A DNA stretch of 64,000 nt from Aquabacterium sp029268225 (GTDB taxonomy: Bacteria; Pseudomonadota; Gammaproteobacteria; Burkholderiales; Burkholderiaceae_C), in the NCBI RefSeq assembly GCF_037482285.1, contig NZ_JBBEYB010000013.1, forward strand, positions 22,043 through 86,042. Direction: 5' to 3'. The notes under the pieces are model-generated. The model was given only the letters and a program-made list of their open reading frames with translations, searched no databases and had not been told where the DNA came from. Shown here one piece after another: positions 48,352 through 64,000 of this stretch; the first letter of the stretch is position 1, and the number at the start of each line of letters is the position of its first letter. The position numbers and the translations under genes are program-made.

Positions 48352-48681
48352 ATGTCCGATGTGTACCAAATTGAAATTCCGCCCTCTTTCATCGCCTTGC
48401 ACGCCGATGCCCGCGGGCGACTGACCGTGCCCGTGCAAACGCTGCGAGAACGCTACGAGCTGTGCGAGGACCTGGCCCAGCACCTCACCGAGCACTGCCG
48501 GGGGATCCATGTCGAGATCGGCGTGGACGAGCAGGAAGTGTTGCAGCGCTGTGAGCAGGGCCTGGTTTCGCCGGATGGCGTGGTCTCGGCAGCTGAAGCG
48601 CAGTGGGTGGTGACACGACTGGCCGAGTTGCTGGGCTGGCCTCACCCTGGTCTGGCGCCACCCGACCAGCGTGAACGCTGA
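48352..48681 (+). CDS. small conserved-looking protein of unknown function
   Basis: The 109-residue acidic protein is not recognised. It has no signal peptide or membrane helix. It begins SDVYQIEIPPSFIALH and continues with amphipathic helices (LRERYELCEDLAQHLTEHC, then EVLQRCEQGL and VVTRLAELLGW), suggesting a small helical domain. It is divergent from the helicase gene with only 23 bases between the starts, and it precedes the dipeptidase gene by 42 bases. Similar proteins may be annotated as chaperone-associated ATPases, but no ATP-binding motif is visible. Confidence 0.6.
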   Translation: MSDVYQIEIPPSFIALHADARGRLTVPVQTLRERYELCEDLAQHLTEHCRGIHVEIGVDEQEVLQRCEQGLVSPDGVVSAAEAQWVVTRLAELLGWPHPGLAPPDQRER

Positions 48682-48723
48682 CGTCCATGTCCTTGCCGCC
48701 CTGACCCGATGCATCGCCCCACC

Positions 48724-50202
48724 ATGAATCCCGTGTTCGCCTCGCTCCAGCCCGCTGCGGTCTGGCGCCACTTTGACACCCTGTGCCGCATCCCCCGCCC
48801 GTCCAAGCAGGAGGCGGTCTTGCGGGCGCATGTGGCCCAGTGGGCTCAGGCTCAGGGACTGCACCACGAGGTGGATGCGGCCGGCAACCTGCTGGTGCGC
48901 AAGCCTGCCAGCCCCGGCTGCGAGGATCGCCCCGGTGTGGTCCTGCAAGGACACTTGGACATGGTCTGCCAGGCCAACAGCGGGGTGGCGCACGATTTCT
49001 CGCGTGATCCGATCACCCCGGTCCTGCAGGACGGTTGGCTACGGGCCGAAGACACCACCCTGGGCGCCGACAACGGCATCGGGGTGGCCCTGGCGCTGGC
49101 GGCCTTGGAAGACCGCACGTTGGTGCATGGTCCTCTGGAAGCGCTTTTCACCGTTGACGAAGAAGCCGGCATGGGCGGTGCGCAGGGCTTGGCGCCGGGC
49201 CTGCTGCAAGGCAGCCTGATGCTCAACCTGGACACCGAAGAATGGGGCGAGTTCTACCTGGGCTGCGCGGGCGGACTGGACGTCAACGTCGACCGCACCG
49301 CCTGTGCCGAACCCCTGCCCACCGGACATCTGCATCGCTGCATCCGTTTGGGGGGGCTGCGCGGGGGACACTCCGGCATCCACATCCACGAAGGGCGCGG
49401 CCATGCGATCAAGCTGCTGGTGCGCGTCCTGCACGCCCTGGCGCCGGCCTGTGGCCTGCGTCTGGTGAGCCTGCAAGGCGGCACGGCCCGCAACGCCCTG
49501 CCGCGGGAGGCCTTCGCCATCGTGGCCCTGCCCCCCGATCAGGTACCCGTGCTGGAGACGCAACTGGCCGCCTGGCACGCCCTGCTGCGCGACGAGTGGG
49601 CGGATGCGGAGCCAGGCCTGCGTCTGCAGGTCGAGGAGGTCAACCGAGACGATGCGCGGCCAGCCGGCTTGCTGCCGCAGCACGAGCAGGCGATCTGGCT
49701 GAACACCTTGCTGGCGGCGCCCCATGGGGTCAAACGCCAGAGCCTGAGTGTGCCCGGGGTGGTCGAGACCTCCAACAACCTGGGCATGGTGAGCGTCTCG
49801 CCCGAGGGCGGTCACTGCAACTTCATGGTGCGCTCGCTGCGCGACAGCCAGGCACACGCCTTGGCACAGGAGATCGTCAGCCTGTGGCAGCTGACGGGCA
49901 CCACCGCGGTCTGCGCTGGACAGTACCCGGGGTGGACACCGCGGCCCGACTCGGCGCTGCTGCGCACCTGCCAGCAGGTCTTCGCACGCGAATTCGACCA
50001 GGCTTCGCACGTTCAAGTCATCCATGCCGGACTGGAATGTGGGCTGATCTCGGCCAAATACCCTGCCATGGACATCGTCTCCTTCGGTCCGACCATCCGT
50101 GGGGCCCACGCCCCCGGTGAGTCCGTGGACGTGGCCTCGGTGGCGCGTTGCTGGCATCTGCTGGTCGCCATCCTGCAAGAGCTGGGCGCCCCCACCGCCT
50201 GA
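48724..50202 (+). CDS. pepD: aminoacyl-histidine dipeptidase (PepD-like, M20)
   Basis: The product of about 492 residues matches the PepD/Xaa-His dipeptidase group of M20 metallopeptidases. Metal ligands appear in LQGHLDMVCQ, TLGADNGIGVALAL and TVDEEAGMGGA, with a later GGLRGGHSGIHIHEGR segment. It hydrolyses Xaa-His dipeptides such as carnosine, and often other dipeptides. The ATG at 48724 aligns with the E. coli start; one five codons upstream is possible, and neither has a good Shine-Dalgarno sequence. It reads toward rpoC. Confidence 0.87.
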   Translation: MNPVFASLQPAAVWRHFDTLCRIPRPSKQEAVLRAHVAQWAQAQGLHHEVDAAGNLLVRKPASPGCEDRPGVVLQGHLDMVCQANSGVAHDFSRDPITPVLQDGWLRAEDTTLGADNGIGVALALAALEDRTLVHGPLEALFTVDEEAGMGGAQGLAPGLLQGSLMLNLDTEEWGEFYLGCAGGLDVNVDRTACAEPLPTGHLHRCIRLGGLRGGHSGIHIHEGRGHAIKLLVRVLHALAPACGLRLVSLQGGTARNALPREAFAIVALPPDQVPVLETQLAAWHALLRDEWADAEPGLRLQVEEVNRDDARPAGLLPQHEQAIWLNTLLAAPHGVKRQSLSVPGVVETSNNLGMVSVSPEGGHCNFMVRSLRDSQAHALAQEIVSLWQLTGTTAVCAGQYPGWTPRPDSALLRTCQQVFAREFDQASHVQVIHAGLECGLISAKYPAMDIVSFGPTIRGAHAPGESVDVASVARCWHLLVAILQELGAPTA

Positions 50203-50223
50203 GCGACGCTGTCGCCGCCCATG

Positions 50224-50259
50224 AAAAAAGCGCCAGGCCCTTGAGGGCGCTGGCGCTTT
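50224..50259 (-). terminator. Rho-independent terminator of the rpoBC operon
   Basis: On the minus strand, ten-base arms AAAGCGCCAG and CTGGCGCTTT with further inner pairing end in six T residues, 26 bases after the rpoC stop. Weaker T-tracts on the plus strand could also serve the dipeptidase gene. Confidence 0.85.
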
Positions 50260-50284
50260 GCGCTGTCAGGCGGGGGCGTGCAGC

Positions 50285-54526
<4,242 letters not shown>

Positions 54527-54547
54527 GGGGCGCTCCTATTCCTTAAA

Positions 54548-58675
<4,128 letters not shown>

Positions 58676-58895
58676 AAACTCTCCGTTTCGGGCACCAAAA
58701 CCGGTGTCCCGCTTCGAATTCCAACCATCTCCCGGCCAAGGAAACGGTCCGTTGTTCGGCGACTGGCCATTCGGGCATTGCACCCGAGGCTTGGTGGTTG
58801 GCCACTACCAACCGCTGGCTGACAACCCCGACGCCATTGTGGATGGCACCCGGGCTCGACCAAACCGGTTCTCCGCAGTCGGTTCAGAGAACACT

Positions 58896-58932
58896 CGAGA
58901 AACCCGTCAGTGTAACACCGGCGGGTTTCTCG
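58896..58932 (-). promoter_or_regulatory. candidate RNase III processing hairpin before rpoB
   Basis: Perfect 11-base arms CGAGAAACCCG and CGGGTTTCTCG are separated by 15 bases. There is no T-tract, so processing is a better guess than termination. Confidence 0.5.
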
Positions 58933-58964
58933 GCTGTTCTGGCAGAACGAATTCCTCAGACACC

Positions 58965-58995
58965 AAAAGGCTGCCCTCCTGACGGAGAGCAGCCT
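58965..58995 (-). terminator. attenuator-like hairpin after rplL
   Basis: On the minus strand, arms AGGCTGC and GCAGCCT with inner CTCC / GGAG pairing are followed by only four T residues, 36 bases after the rplL stop. Partial termination would lower rpoBC relative to the ribosomal protein genes. Confidence 0.6.
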
Positions 58996-59030
58996 CTGAT
59001 CCGATGACCCGCACGAGGCGGGCCGTGGAA

Positions 59031-59408
59031 TTACTTGAGCTCGGCCTTGGCGCCAGCTTCGACCAGCTTCTTGACAGCGGCTTCAGCGTCAGCCTTGGCA
59101 ACGCCTTCCTTGACGTTCTTGGGAGCGCCGTCAACCAGGTCCTTGGCTTCCTTCAGACCCAGACCGGTGATTTCACGCACGGCCTTGATGACGGACACCT
59201 TGTTGGCACCAGCGTCGGTCAGGACGACGTTGAATTCGGTCTTCTCTTCAGCAGCAGCACCACCGGCAGCAGCGCCACCAGCAGCGGGAGCAGCCATGGC
59301 GGCAGCGGACACGCCGAACTTCTCTTCGATGGCCTTGACCAGCTCGTTGAGTTCCATCACGGACATGCTGTCCAGGGCGGTCAGGAATGCGTCTTTATCG
59401 AATGCCAT
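59031..59408 (-). CDS. rplL: 50S ribosomal protein L7/L12
   Basis: The 125-residue protein has the N-terminal dimer region, an Ala/Gly-rich hinge (about residues 38-53) and the C-terminal factor-binding domain ending VEAGAKAELK. Several copies bind L10 to form the stalk that recruits translation factors. It follows rplJ by 49 bases. Confidence 0.97.
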   Translation of the reverse strand: MAFDKDAFLTALDSMSVMELNELVKAIEEKFGVSAAAMAAPAAGGAAAGGAAAEEKTEFNVVLTDAGANKVSVIKAVREITGLGLKEAKDLVDGAPKNVKEGVAKADAEAAVKKLVEAGAKAELK

Positions 59409-59457
59409 TTTGGGTTCCTAAAATCGGTTAAATGTGAATACAGTACGAAGCGATCGC

Positions 59458-59991
59458 TCAGGCAGCCGGAGCTGCCTCTTCGGCGGCTGCGGGAGCGGCT
59501 GCGCCACCACCCTTTTGCTCGCCCAGAGCGGCCAGCACGCGGGCCAGACCCGACACCGGCGATTGCAGCAGGCCACAGATCTGAGCCAGCAGGACTTCCT
59601 TGCTGGGGATCGAGGCCAGGGCCTTGACGCCGTCGGCGTCCAGGGCCTTGCCGGCGTAAGCGCCAGCCTTGATGATCAGCTTGTCGTTGCCCTTGGCAAA
59701 GTCAGCGATCACCTTGGCAGCTGCCACGGCATCTTCAGAGAAGCCATAGATCAGCGGGCCGCTCATGGACTCGGCAGCGACTTCGAACTGGGTGCCAGCA
59801 ACAGCGCGACGTGCCAGGGTGTTCTTCAGAACATGAAGATACACGCCTTGGGCGCGAGCGTTCTTGCGCAGCTGATCCAGTTGAGCCACCGTGAGACCGC
59901 GGTACTCAGCCAGTGCAAGCGTCTGCGACTTGCCCGCTTGGGCAGCCACTTCCGCGATGACGGCTTCTTTCTCGTTGCGATTGAGACTCAA
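59458..59991 (-). CDS. rplJ: 50S ribosomal protein L10, TTG start
   Basis: The 177-residue protein starts at a TTG codon (residues SLNRNEKEAVIAEV follow) with AAGGAG seven bases upstream. No suitable ATG exists nearby in frame. L10 anchors the L7/L12 stalk and, with L12, represses its own operon by binding the leader RNA. The rare start codon may help keep its output in step with that control. An Ala-rich tail ends the protein. Confidence 0.94.
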   Translation of the reverse strand: MSLNRNEKEAVIAEVAAQAGKSQTLALAEYRGLTVAQLDQLRKNARAQGVYLHVLKNTLARRAVAGTQFEVAAESMSGPLIYGFSEDAVAAAKVIADFAKGNDKLIIKAGAYAGKALDADGVKALASIPSKEVLLAQICGLLQSPVSGLARVLAALGEQKGGGAAAPAAAEEAAPAA

Positions 59992-60205
59992 GGTCTACTC
60001 CTTCAAACATGCCCTTTGGGCTCACTCCACAGGGAGTTGACCTCCGGGCACACCCAGTTTCAGCGACCTTCTGTCTCGGAACCCAGGCCACCGCAGGGCA
60101 GCCAGGAAACCTTCAACAGCGGGTACGCCATCTGCGTAGGCAGTGCATTAAGCCGCGACACACCTGGAACAAGCGTGCGCCGCAGCGCCTACGGTCTTTG
60201 ATAGC
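59992..60205 (-). promoter_or_regulatory. L10 leader (autoregulatory RNA) candidate
   Basis: This stretch of about 210 bases before rplJ has no gene and lies where the L10 leader is found in many bacteria. There the L10-L12 complex binds a kink-turn and adjoining stems to repress translation. I infer it by position; I did not fold it fully. Confidence 0.5.
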
Positions 60206-60237
60206 CTGAAGCCCTGTGGCATGCCACGGGGCTTCAG
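60206..60237. other. strong hairpin between rplA and rplJ
   Basis: Arms CTGAAGCCC and GGGCTTCAG enclose the palindrome GTGGCATGCCAC, giving about 15 nearly continuous pairs. There is no T-tract. It may be an RNase III site separating the rplKA and rplJL messages, or part of the L10 leader. Confidence 0.5.
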
Positions 60238-60319
60238 CCCACCAATGTGGTACGGACGTTCACGCCAGACTCGCGTGGGTCCGGTCATGCCGCGAGGGCA
60301 TGACGGTGTCTTGCGACAA

Positions 60320-61015
60320 TCAGCCGGTGATGCTGTTCACGTCAACGCGCACGCCCACACCCATGGTGGACGAGACGGCGACCTTGCGCAGGTACACGCC
60401 CTTGCTGGAAGCAGGCTTCAGCTTGGTCAGGGCGTCGAGCAACGCAGCCAGGTTGCCCTTGAGCTTGTCGTCGTCGAACGAGCGACGGCCGATGGTGCCG
60501 TGGATGATGCCGGCCTTGTCAACGCGGAACTGGACCTGGCCAGCCTTGGCGTTCTTGACAGCGGTGGCGACGTCAGGGGTGACGGTGCCGACCTTGGGGT
60601 TAGGCATCAGGCCGCGGGGACCCAGCACGGTACCCAGGGTACCGACGATGCGCATCGTGTCCGGCGAGGCGATGACCACGTCGAAGTTGATGTTGCCAGC
60701 CTTGATCTGTTCGGCCAGGTCTTCCATGCCGACGATGTCAGCACCAGCGGCCTTGGCTTCTTCAGCCTTGGCGCCTTGGGCGAACACGGCCACGCGCTTG
60801 GTCTTGCCGGTGCCGTTGGGCATCACGACAGCGCCACGCACCACCTGGTCAGACTTCTTGGCGTCCACGCCCAGTTGCACGGCCACGTCGATGGACTCAT
60901 CGAACTTGGCAACGGCAGCTTGCTTGATCAGGGTCAGGGCTTCTTCGATGGCGTACAGCTTGGTGGTTTCCACCTTGCCAGCGAAAGCTTGTTGGCGTTT
61001 GGTCAGCTTGGCCAT
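60320..61015 (-). CDS. rplA: 50S ribosomal protein L1
   Basis: The 231-residue protein has the L1 features GTGKTKRVAVFAQG and MPNPKVGTVTPDV. It forms the mobile L1 stalk that handles the exiting tRNA, and it represses the rplKA message in E. coli. The ATG at 61015 has GGAGG upstream and follows the rplK stop by two bases. Confidence 0.96.
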   Translation of the reverse strand: MAKLTKRQQAFAGKVETTKLYAIEEALTLIKQAAVAKFDESIDVAVQLGVDAKKSDQVVRGAVVMPNGTGKTKRVAVFAQGAKAEEAKAAGADIVGMEDLAEQIKAGNINFDVVIASPDTMRIVGTLGTVLGPRGLMPNPKVGTVTPDVATAVKNAKAGQVQFRVDKAGIIHGTIGRRSFDDDKLKGNLAALLDALTKLKPASSKGVYLRKVAVSSTMGVGVRVDVNSITG

Positions 61016-61017
61016 GA

Positions 61018-61449
61018 TCACACACCCTCCACGATGATGCCCATCGAACGGGCCGAACCGGCGATCGTGCGGACAGCAGCGTCCAGATCGGCAGCGGTCA
61101 GGTCCTTCTGCTTGGTCTTGGCGATTTCTTCCAGCTGTTCGCGCGTCAGCTTGCCGACCTTGTCAGACTGAGGACGGGGCGAACCCTTCTCGATCTTGGC
61201 AGCCTTCTTCAGCAGGACGGTCGCGGGCGGCGTCTTGATGATGAAGGTGAAGGACTTGTCAGCGTACGCCGTGATGACCACGGGCAGCTTCAGACCGGGC
61301 TCGACACCTTGGGTCTGGGCGTTGAACGCCTTGCAGAACTCCATGATGTTCAGGCCGCGCTGACCCAGCGCGGGACCGACCGGAGGCGAAGGGTTCGCCT
61401 TGCCAGCCGGGATTTGCAGCTTGATGAAGCCGATAATCTTCTTGGCCAT
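61018..61449 (-). CDS. rplK: 50S ribosomal protein L11
   Basis: The 143-residue protein has the N-terminal motif PPVGPALGQRGLNIMEFCK and the rRNA-binding C-terminal domain ending with GSARSMGIIVEGV. It lies at the factor-binding centre and is needed for RelA activation. GGAGA precedes the ATG. It begins the rplKA operon. Confidence 0.97.
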   Translation of the reverse strand: MAKKIIGFIKLQIPAGKANPSPPVGPALGQRGLNIMEFCKAFNAQTQGVEPGLKLPVVITAYADKSFTFIIKTPPATVLLKKAAKIEKGSPRPQSDKVGKLTREQLEEIAKTKQKDLTAADLDAAVRTIAGSARSMGIIVEGV

Positions 61450-61576
61450 AACTTTCTCCTAGAACCGCCCGACGGCCACGTCAGTACGGTTGAGTCAAAC
61501 GCCAGGCTTGTTCAAAACGAACTTCCTGGCTCCTCTTGACGCGGTCTCGTTCGCGCCTGACACGGGACATGTTCAA

Positions 61577-61605
61577 GCGGCGCAAGACTCGCGTCTTGGC
61601 GCCGC
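61577..61605. promoter_or_regulatory. hairpin in the rplK leader
   Basis: Arms GCGGCG and CGCCGC plus CAAGAC / GTCTTG give twelve pairs with one bulged base and a four-base loop. It is in the predicted rplK untranslated leader, where L1 binds in E. coli. An L1 operator role is inference. Confidence 0.45.
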
Positions 61606-61633
61606 CCATGCTCAAGTCCGAGCAGAATCTAGC

Positions 61634-61663
61634 ATTATGGATCGAACGCCCCTCATCAGGCAA
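61634..61663 (-). promoter_or_regulatory. candidate promoter of rplKA
   Basis: On the minus strand TTGCCT (61663-61658) and CATAAT (61639-61634) are separated by 18 bases, in the 241-base gap between nusG and rplK. The start point would be near 61627. Confidence 0.5.
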
Positions 61664-61690
61664 GTGCCTGAGCGAAGGCCGGATCCGAGA

Positions 61691-62257
61691 TCAGATCTTT
61701 TCGACCTGACCGAAGTCCAGCTCGACCGGGGTGGCACGACCGAAGATCGTGACCGAGACGCGCAGCTTGGACTTGTCGTAGTTGACTTCTTCGATCGAAC
61801 CGTTGAAGTCGGTGAAGGGGCCTTCCTTGACGCGAACCACTTCGCCCACTTCCCATTCGACCTTGGGACGCGGCTTCTCGATGCCTTCCTTCATCTGGTT
61901 GACGATCTTCATGACCTCGTCTTCCGAGATGGGGGAGGGACGGTTCTTGGCGCCGCCGACGAAACCGGTCACCTTGGAGGTGTTCTTCACCAGGTGCCAG
62001 GTGTCGTCGCTCATGACCATTTCGACCAGCACATAGCCGGGGAAGAAACGGCGCTCGGTCACGGACTTCTTGCCGTTCTTGACCTCGACGACTTCTTCGG
62101 TGGGCACGAGGATGCGACCGAACTGATCCTGCATGCCAGCACGGTCAATGCGCTCGCGCAGATTGCGCTCAACGGCCTTCTCCATGCCGGAGTAGGCGTG
62201 CACCACATACCAACGCAGCGGTGCGGTGGTGGCGGGGGCGGTGTGGACGTCGCTCAT
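61691..62257 (-). CDS. nusG: transcription termination/antitermination factor NusG
   Basis: The 188-residue protein has the NGN domain (WYVVHAYSGMEKAVERNL) and the C-terminal KOW domain (VGEVVRVKEGPFTDFNGSIE). It binds the RNA polymerase clamp and links to Rho or S10. It follows secE by 31 bases in the standard secE-nusG pair. Confidence 0.97.
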   Translation of the reverse strand: MSDVHTAPATTAPLRWYVVHAYSGMEKAVERNLRERIDRAGMQDQFGRILVPTEEVVEVKNGKKSVTERRFFPGYVLVEMVMSDDTWHLVKNTSKVTGFVGGAKNRPSPISEDEVMKIVNQMKEGIEKPRPKVEWEVGEVVRVKEGPFTDFNGSIEEVNYDKSKLRVSVTIFGRATPVELDFGQVEKI

Positions 62258-62288
62258 GGGTTCAGCCTTGTGTTGTGTATGCCAAGAA

Positions 62289-62672
62289 TCACTGCTTCCA
62301 GCCCAGGATCAGGCTGTAGAGCACCCATTCCAGGGTCTTGTCGGTCAACCACAGAAACAGGGCCATGACCACCACGAATGCAAAGACATACAAGGTCATT
62401 TGCGTGGCCTCAGGGCGCGTCGGCCACACGACCTTGCGCAATTCCTTGAGGGCATCTTGGCCAAAGGCCACAAGTTCCTTGCCTTGTGCCGATGTGAAGA
62501 ACACCGCAACGCCGGCAGCGATCAGGACCAGCAGCGCAATAACGCGCAGCCACAGGGACTGCTGACCCAGCAGATAGAAGGTGGCCACACCCCCAACGAC
62601 CAGGAGACCGGCGGCAGCCAGCTTGGCCTTGTCGGCCCCCGTCGTGACGGTTTCGATTTGCGTACTGGACAT
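62289..62672 (-). CDS. secE: preprotein translocase subunit SecE
   Basis: The 127-residue protein has three hydrophobic segments and the conserved ELRKVVWPTRPEATQMT loop, so it is the long, three-helix SecE as in E. coli. It clamps the SecY channel. It follows tRNA-Trp with a hairpin in between. Confidence 0.95.
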   Translation of the reverse strand: MSSTQIETVTTGADKAKLAAAGLLVVGGVATFYLLGQQSLWLRVIALLVLIAAGVAVFFTSAQGKELVAFGQDALKELRKVVWPTRPEATQMTLYVFAFVVVMALFLWLTDKTLEWVLYSLILGWKQ

Positions 62673-62695
62673 GAACGTGATGATTGAGGCGGCAA

Positions 62696-62725
62696 AGCCC
62701 GCAAACCTTTGCAGATCTGCGGGCT
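62696..62725 (-). other. hairpin between tRNA-Trp and secE
   Basis: Arms AGCCCGCA and TGCGGGCT are followed on the minus strand by only three T residues. It may be a partial terminator or a processing site that frees the tRNA 3' end from secE mRNA. Confidence 0.45.
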
Positions 62726-62762
62726 GCCGTGTAACAGCGTCAGTTTCAGGACTCGGAGAGGG

Positions 62763-62838
62763 TGGCAGGGGCAGTAGGAATCGAACCTACAACCTTCGGT
62801 TTTGGAGACCGACGCTCTGCCAATTGAGCTATACCCCT
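62763..62838 (-). tRNA. tRNA-Trp (CCA anticodon)
   Basis: The 76-base cloverleaf includes an encoded CCA end. The acceptor stem pairs AGGGGTA with TGCCCCT, the anticodon stem encloses CTCCAAA with anticodon CCA, and the T arm has GGTTCGATTCC. It has the usual tuf - tRNA-Trp - secE placement. Confidence 0.97.
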
Positions 62839-62866
62839 ATACCGACAACCGAGTCAGATGAAACGA

Positions 62867-64000
<1,134 letters not shown>

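Larger units (their letters stand above)
58676..59030 (-). other. rplL-rpoB intergenic region
   Basis: This 355-base gap has no supported gene. It holds several inverted repeats: GGTTGG / CCAACC at 58796-58813, a long stem at 58896-58932 and an attenuator-like stem at 58965-58995. In E. coli the matching region holds an attenuator and an RNase III site that set rpoBC expression relative to rplL. Confidence 0.6.

Noticed and set aside
60206..60237. Hairpin as a Rho-independent terminator after rplA
   Set aside because: The stem is strong, but neither strand has a T-tract after it. Processing or leader structure fits better.

Overview
The window looks like the chromosome of a high-GC betaproteobacterium of the order Burkholderiales, most like the Comamonadaceae or the Sphaerotilus/Leptothrix group. 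The basis is the arrangement tuf - tRNA-Trp - secE - nusG - rplKAJL - rpoBC near a separate rpsL-rpsG-fusA-tuf-rpsJ / rplC...rpsQ block, an S3 protein with a charged C-terminal tail, a PEP-CTERM protein, and gentisate-type and reductive pyrimidine catabolic clusters. Species assignment is inference.

Layout. 0-1.1 kb: end of a CsgG/DUF4810/DUF799-type lipoprotein cluster. 1.2-7.7 kb: an alpha/beta hydrolase, a LysR - acyl-CoA dehydrogenase - histidine phosphatase run, corA and an MFS exporter. 7.8-13.7 kb: 3-hydroxybenzoate degradation through gentisate (6-hydroxylase, gentisate dioxygenase, fumarylpyruvate hydrolase, maleylpyruvate isomerase, aromatic acid/H+ symporter, MarR regulator), with a palindromic operator candidate over the promoter. 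13.7-16.2 kb: a NarL-type regulator and a membrane hybrid kinase, translationally coupled. 16.3-17.6 kb: DAHP synthase preceded by a Phe/Tyr-rich leader peptide and a Rho-independent terminator, i.e. a transcription attenuator. 17.7-33.8 kb: a coherent pyrimidine / beta-alanine module. PreT-PreA, dihydropyrimidinase and an M20 amidohydrolase convert uracil or thymine to beta-alanine or beta-aminoisobutyrate. A class III aminotransferase and a CoA-acylating semialdehyde dehydrogenase carry these to acetyl-CoA or propionyl-CoA. Alanine dehydrogenase can recycle the alanine made by the aminotransferase. An ABC importer and a RutR-like TetR regulator complete the set, and closely similar operators precede the importer and preT.

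33.9-44.8 kb: a peroxiredoxin, then the S10 and str ribosomal protein operons, read on the minus strand. The S10 block is split: rpsJ ends in its own terminator and rplC has a separate promoter with a leader of about 190 nt. 45-50.2 kb: a PEP-CTERM protein, a SNF2-type helicase, a small unknown protein and a PepD-like dipeptidase sit between the two translation/transcription blocks. 50.3-64 kb: rpoC, rpoB, rplL, rplJ, rplA, rplK, nusG, secE, tRNA-Trp and a second tuf copy cut by the window edge. The two tuf copies look identical over the shared 1.13 kb.

The most interesting single item is the aroG-type leader, with a 25-residue peptide containing a Phe-Tyr-Phe-Gly-Tyr-Phe run, a possible leaderless start and a mutually exclusive pairing with the terminator stem. 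No CRISPR array, insertion sequence, prophage or classical defence system was seen.
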